Part shown: piece after piece, positions 5,066-5,219 of the stretch
Layout of the letters: the number at the start of each line of letters is the position of its first letter
Numbering within the stretch: the first letter of the stretch is position 1
Source: Candidatus Methanofastidiosia archaeon
Lineage (GTDB): Archaea > Methanobacteriota_B > Thermococci > Methanofastidiosales > NM3
DNA: 5,219 nucleotides
Reading direction: 5' to 3'
NCBI GenBank assembly: GCA_020854925.1
Contig: JAHKLV010000221.1
Coordinates: forward strand, 1 to 5,219
The notes under the pieces: model-generated
Told to the model about the DNA's origin: nothing
Databases searched by the model: none
The model's input: only the letters and a program-made list of their open reading frames with translations
Translations under genes and position numbers: made by a program

Positions 5066-5219
5066 CTAATTGACTGCAGCCCGGTACTGGATATCTATTG
5101 CTGCGTTCAGGTCGGCGTTCATGGTGTGTCCACATTGAGTGCATGCGAAGTCCGCTTGTGTCCTCCGATTGGCCTTTGACGTATGGCCGCAGATGGGACA
5201 TATCTGGGACGTGTGGTGC
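5066..5219 (-). CDS. tnpB: RNA-guided nuclease TnpB (IS605 OrfB), C-terminal 50 residues only
   Basis: The fragment enters from the right edge and ends at the stop codon 5068-5066. It reads HHTSQICPICGHTSKANRRT and continues to a second CxxC and the end. The zinc ribbon is CPIC (fragment residues 7-10) and CTQC (26-29). NADLNAAIDI (34-43) carries the last RuvC aspartate at 36. This matches the conserved end of TnpB, an RNA-guided DNA nuclease that helps the element persist. The remaining ~350 residues, including the first RuvC motifs, lie outside the window, so activity cannot be judged. The visible part shows no frameshift and both CxxC pairs and the Asp are intact. The stop codon sits one base from the stop of the interrupted secreted-protein frame on the other strand. 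Confidence 0.93.
   Translation of the reverse strand, partial: HHTSQICPICGHTSKANRRTQADFACTQCGHTMNADLNAAIDIQYRAAVN

Larger units (their letters stand above)
4967..5120 (-). ncRNA. Predicted omega RNA (reRNA) of the tnpB element, with its natural guide
   Basis: TnpB nucleases use an RNA made from the 3' end of tnpB and the right end, with the guide being the bases just outside the element. Here the scaffold would include hairpins at 5031-5051 and 4995-5015, and the guide would begin at 4986 and run towards 4967, that is, into the interrupted host gene. The limits are estimates: the right boundary is arbitrary within tnpB, and the guide position depends on the inferred junction. Confidence 0.35.
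4987..5219 (-). mobile_element. IS200/IS605-family element, right end with 3' part of tnpB (continues past the window)
   Basis: On the minus strand the tnpB stop codon is followed by about 80 nt of non-coding right end that finishes with a hairpin (4995-5015) and then TTGAC (4987-4991). Such elements have no terminal inverted repeats. TnpA recognises a subterminal hairpin near each end and cuts a few bases outside it. TTGAC resembles the right cleavage motif remembered for ISDra2-type elements, which sets the inferred boundary at 4987. The left end, any tnpA and most of tnpB lie beyond base 5219. Confidence 0.75.

Noticed and set aside
1..5219. CRISPR array, tRNA or rRNA genes
   Set aside because: No regularly spaced direct repeats and no tRNA-like cloverleaf or conserved rRNA sequence were recognised on either strand.

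Overview
The window looks like euryarchaeal DNA, most likely from a methanogen of the Methanomicrobiales type. The evidence is promoter architecture and gene content, not a database match. Three genes have an AT-rich TATA element centred about 24-27 nt before a plausible start codon and no Shine-Dalgarno site, the arrangement of leaderless archaeal transcripts. Other genes have GGAG-type ribosome binding sites. The DsrE-family protein, the COG0731-type radical SAM protein and the DUF169 protein are families common in methanogens. The DNA is GC-rich throughout. The species assignment is an inference.

Left part (1-1497, minus strand): a DsrE-family protein gene, then an ABC ATPase, then the first 60 codons of an ABC-2 type permease that runs off the left edge. 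ATPase and permease overlap by 4 nt (ATGA) and should form one export or resistance-type transporter. The ATPase also has its own TATA element in the 46-nt gap behind the DsrE gene.

Centre (1498-3735): a 220-bp divergent intergenic region rich in inverted repeats, then on the plus strand a radical SAM protein with a C-terminal winged-helix-like tail. A separately promoted two-domain protein follows, joining an N-terminal NifX/NifB-C-like (dinitrogenase iron-molybdenum cofactor) domain to a C-terminal DUF169 domain.

Right part (3736-5219): a secreted, probably TIM-barrel glycosidase-like protein on the plus strand whose 3' end has been replaced by the right end of an IS200/IS605-family element. 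The element carries the 3' end of a tnpB gene on the minus strand, with a zinc ribbon and the last RuvC aspartate. The junction is inferred near 4986/4987. The last ~25 residues of the secreted protein are therefore transposon-encoded, and the bases just outside the junction would be the natural guide of the TnpB omega RNA. No complete new system is visible. The most informative items are this transposon junction, the NifX-DUF169 fusion and the structured divergent region.
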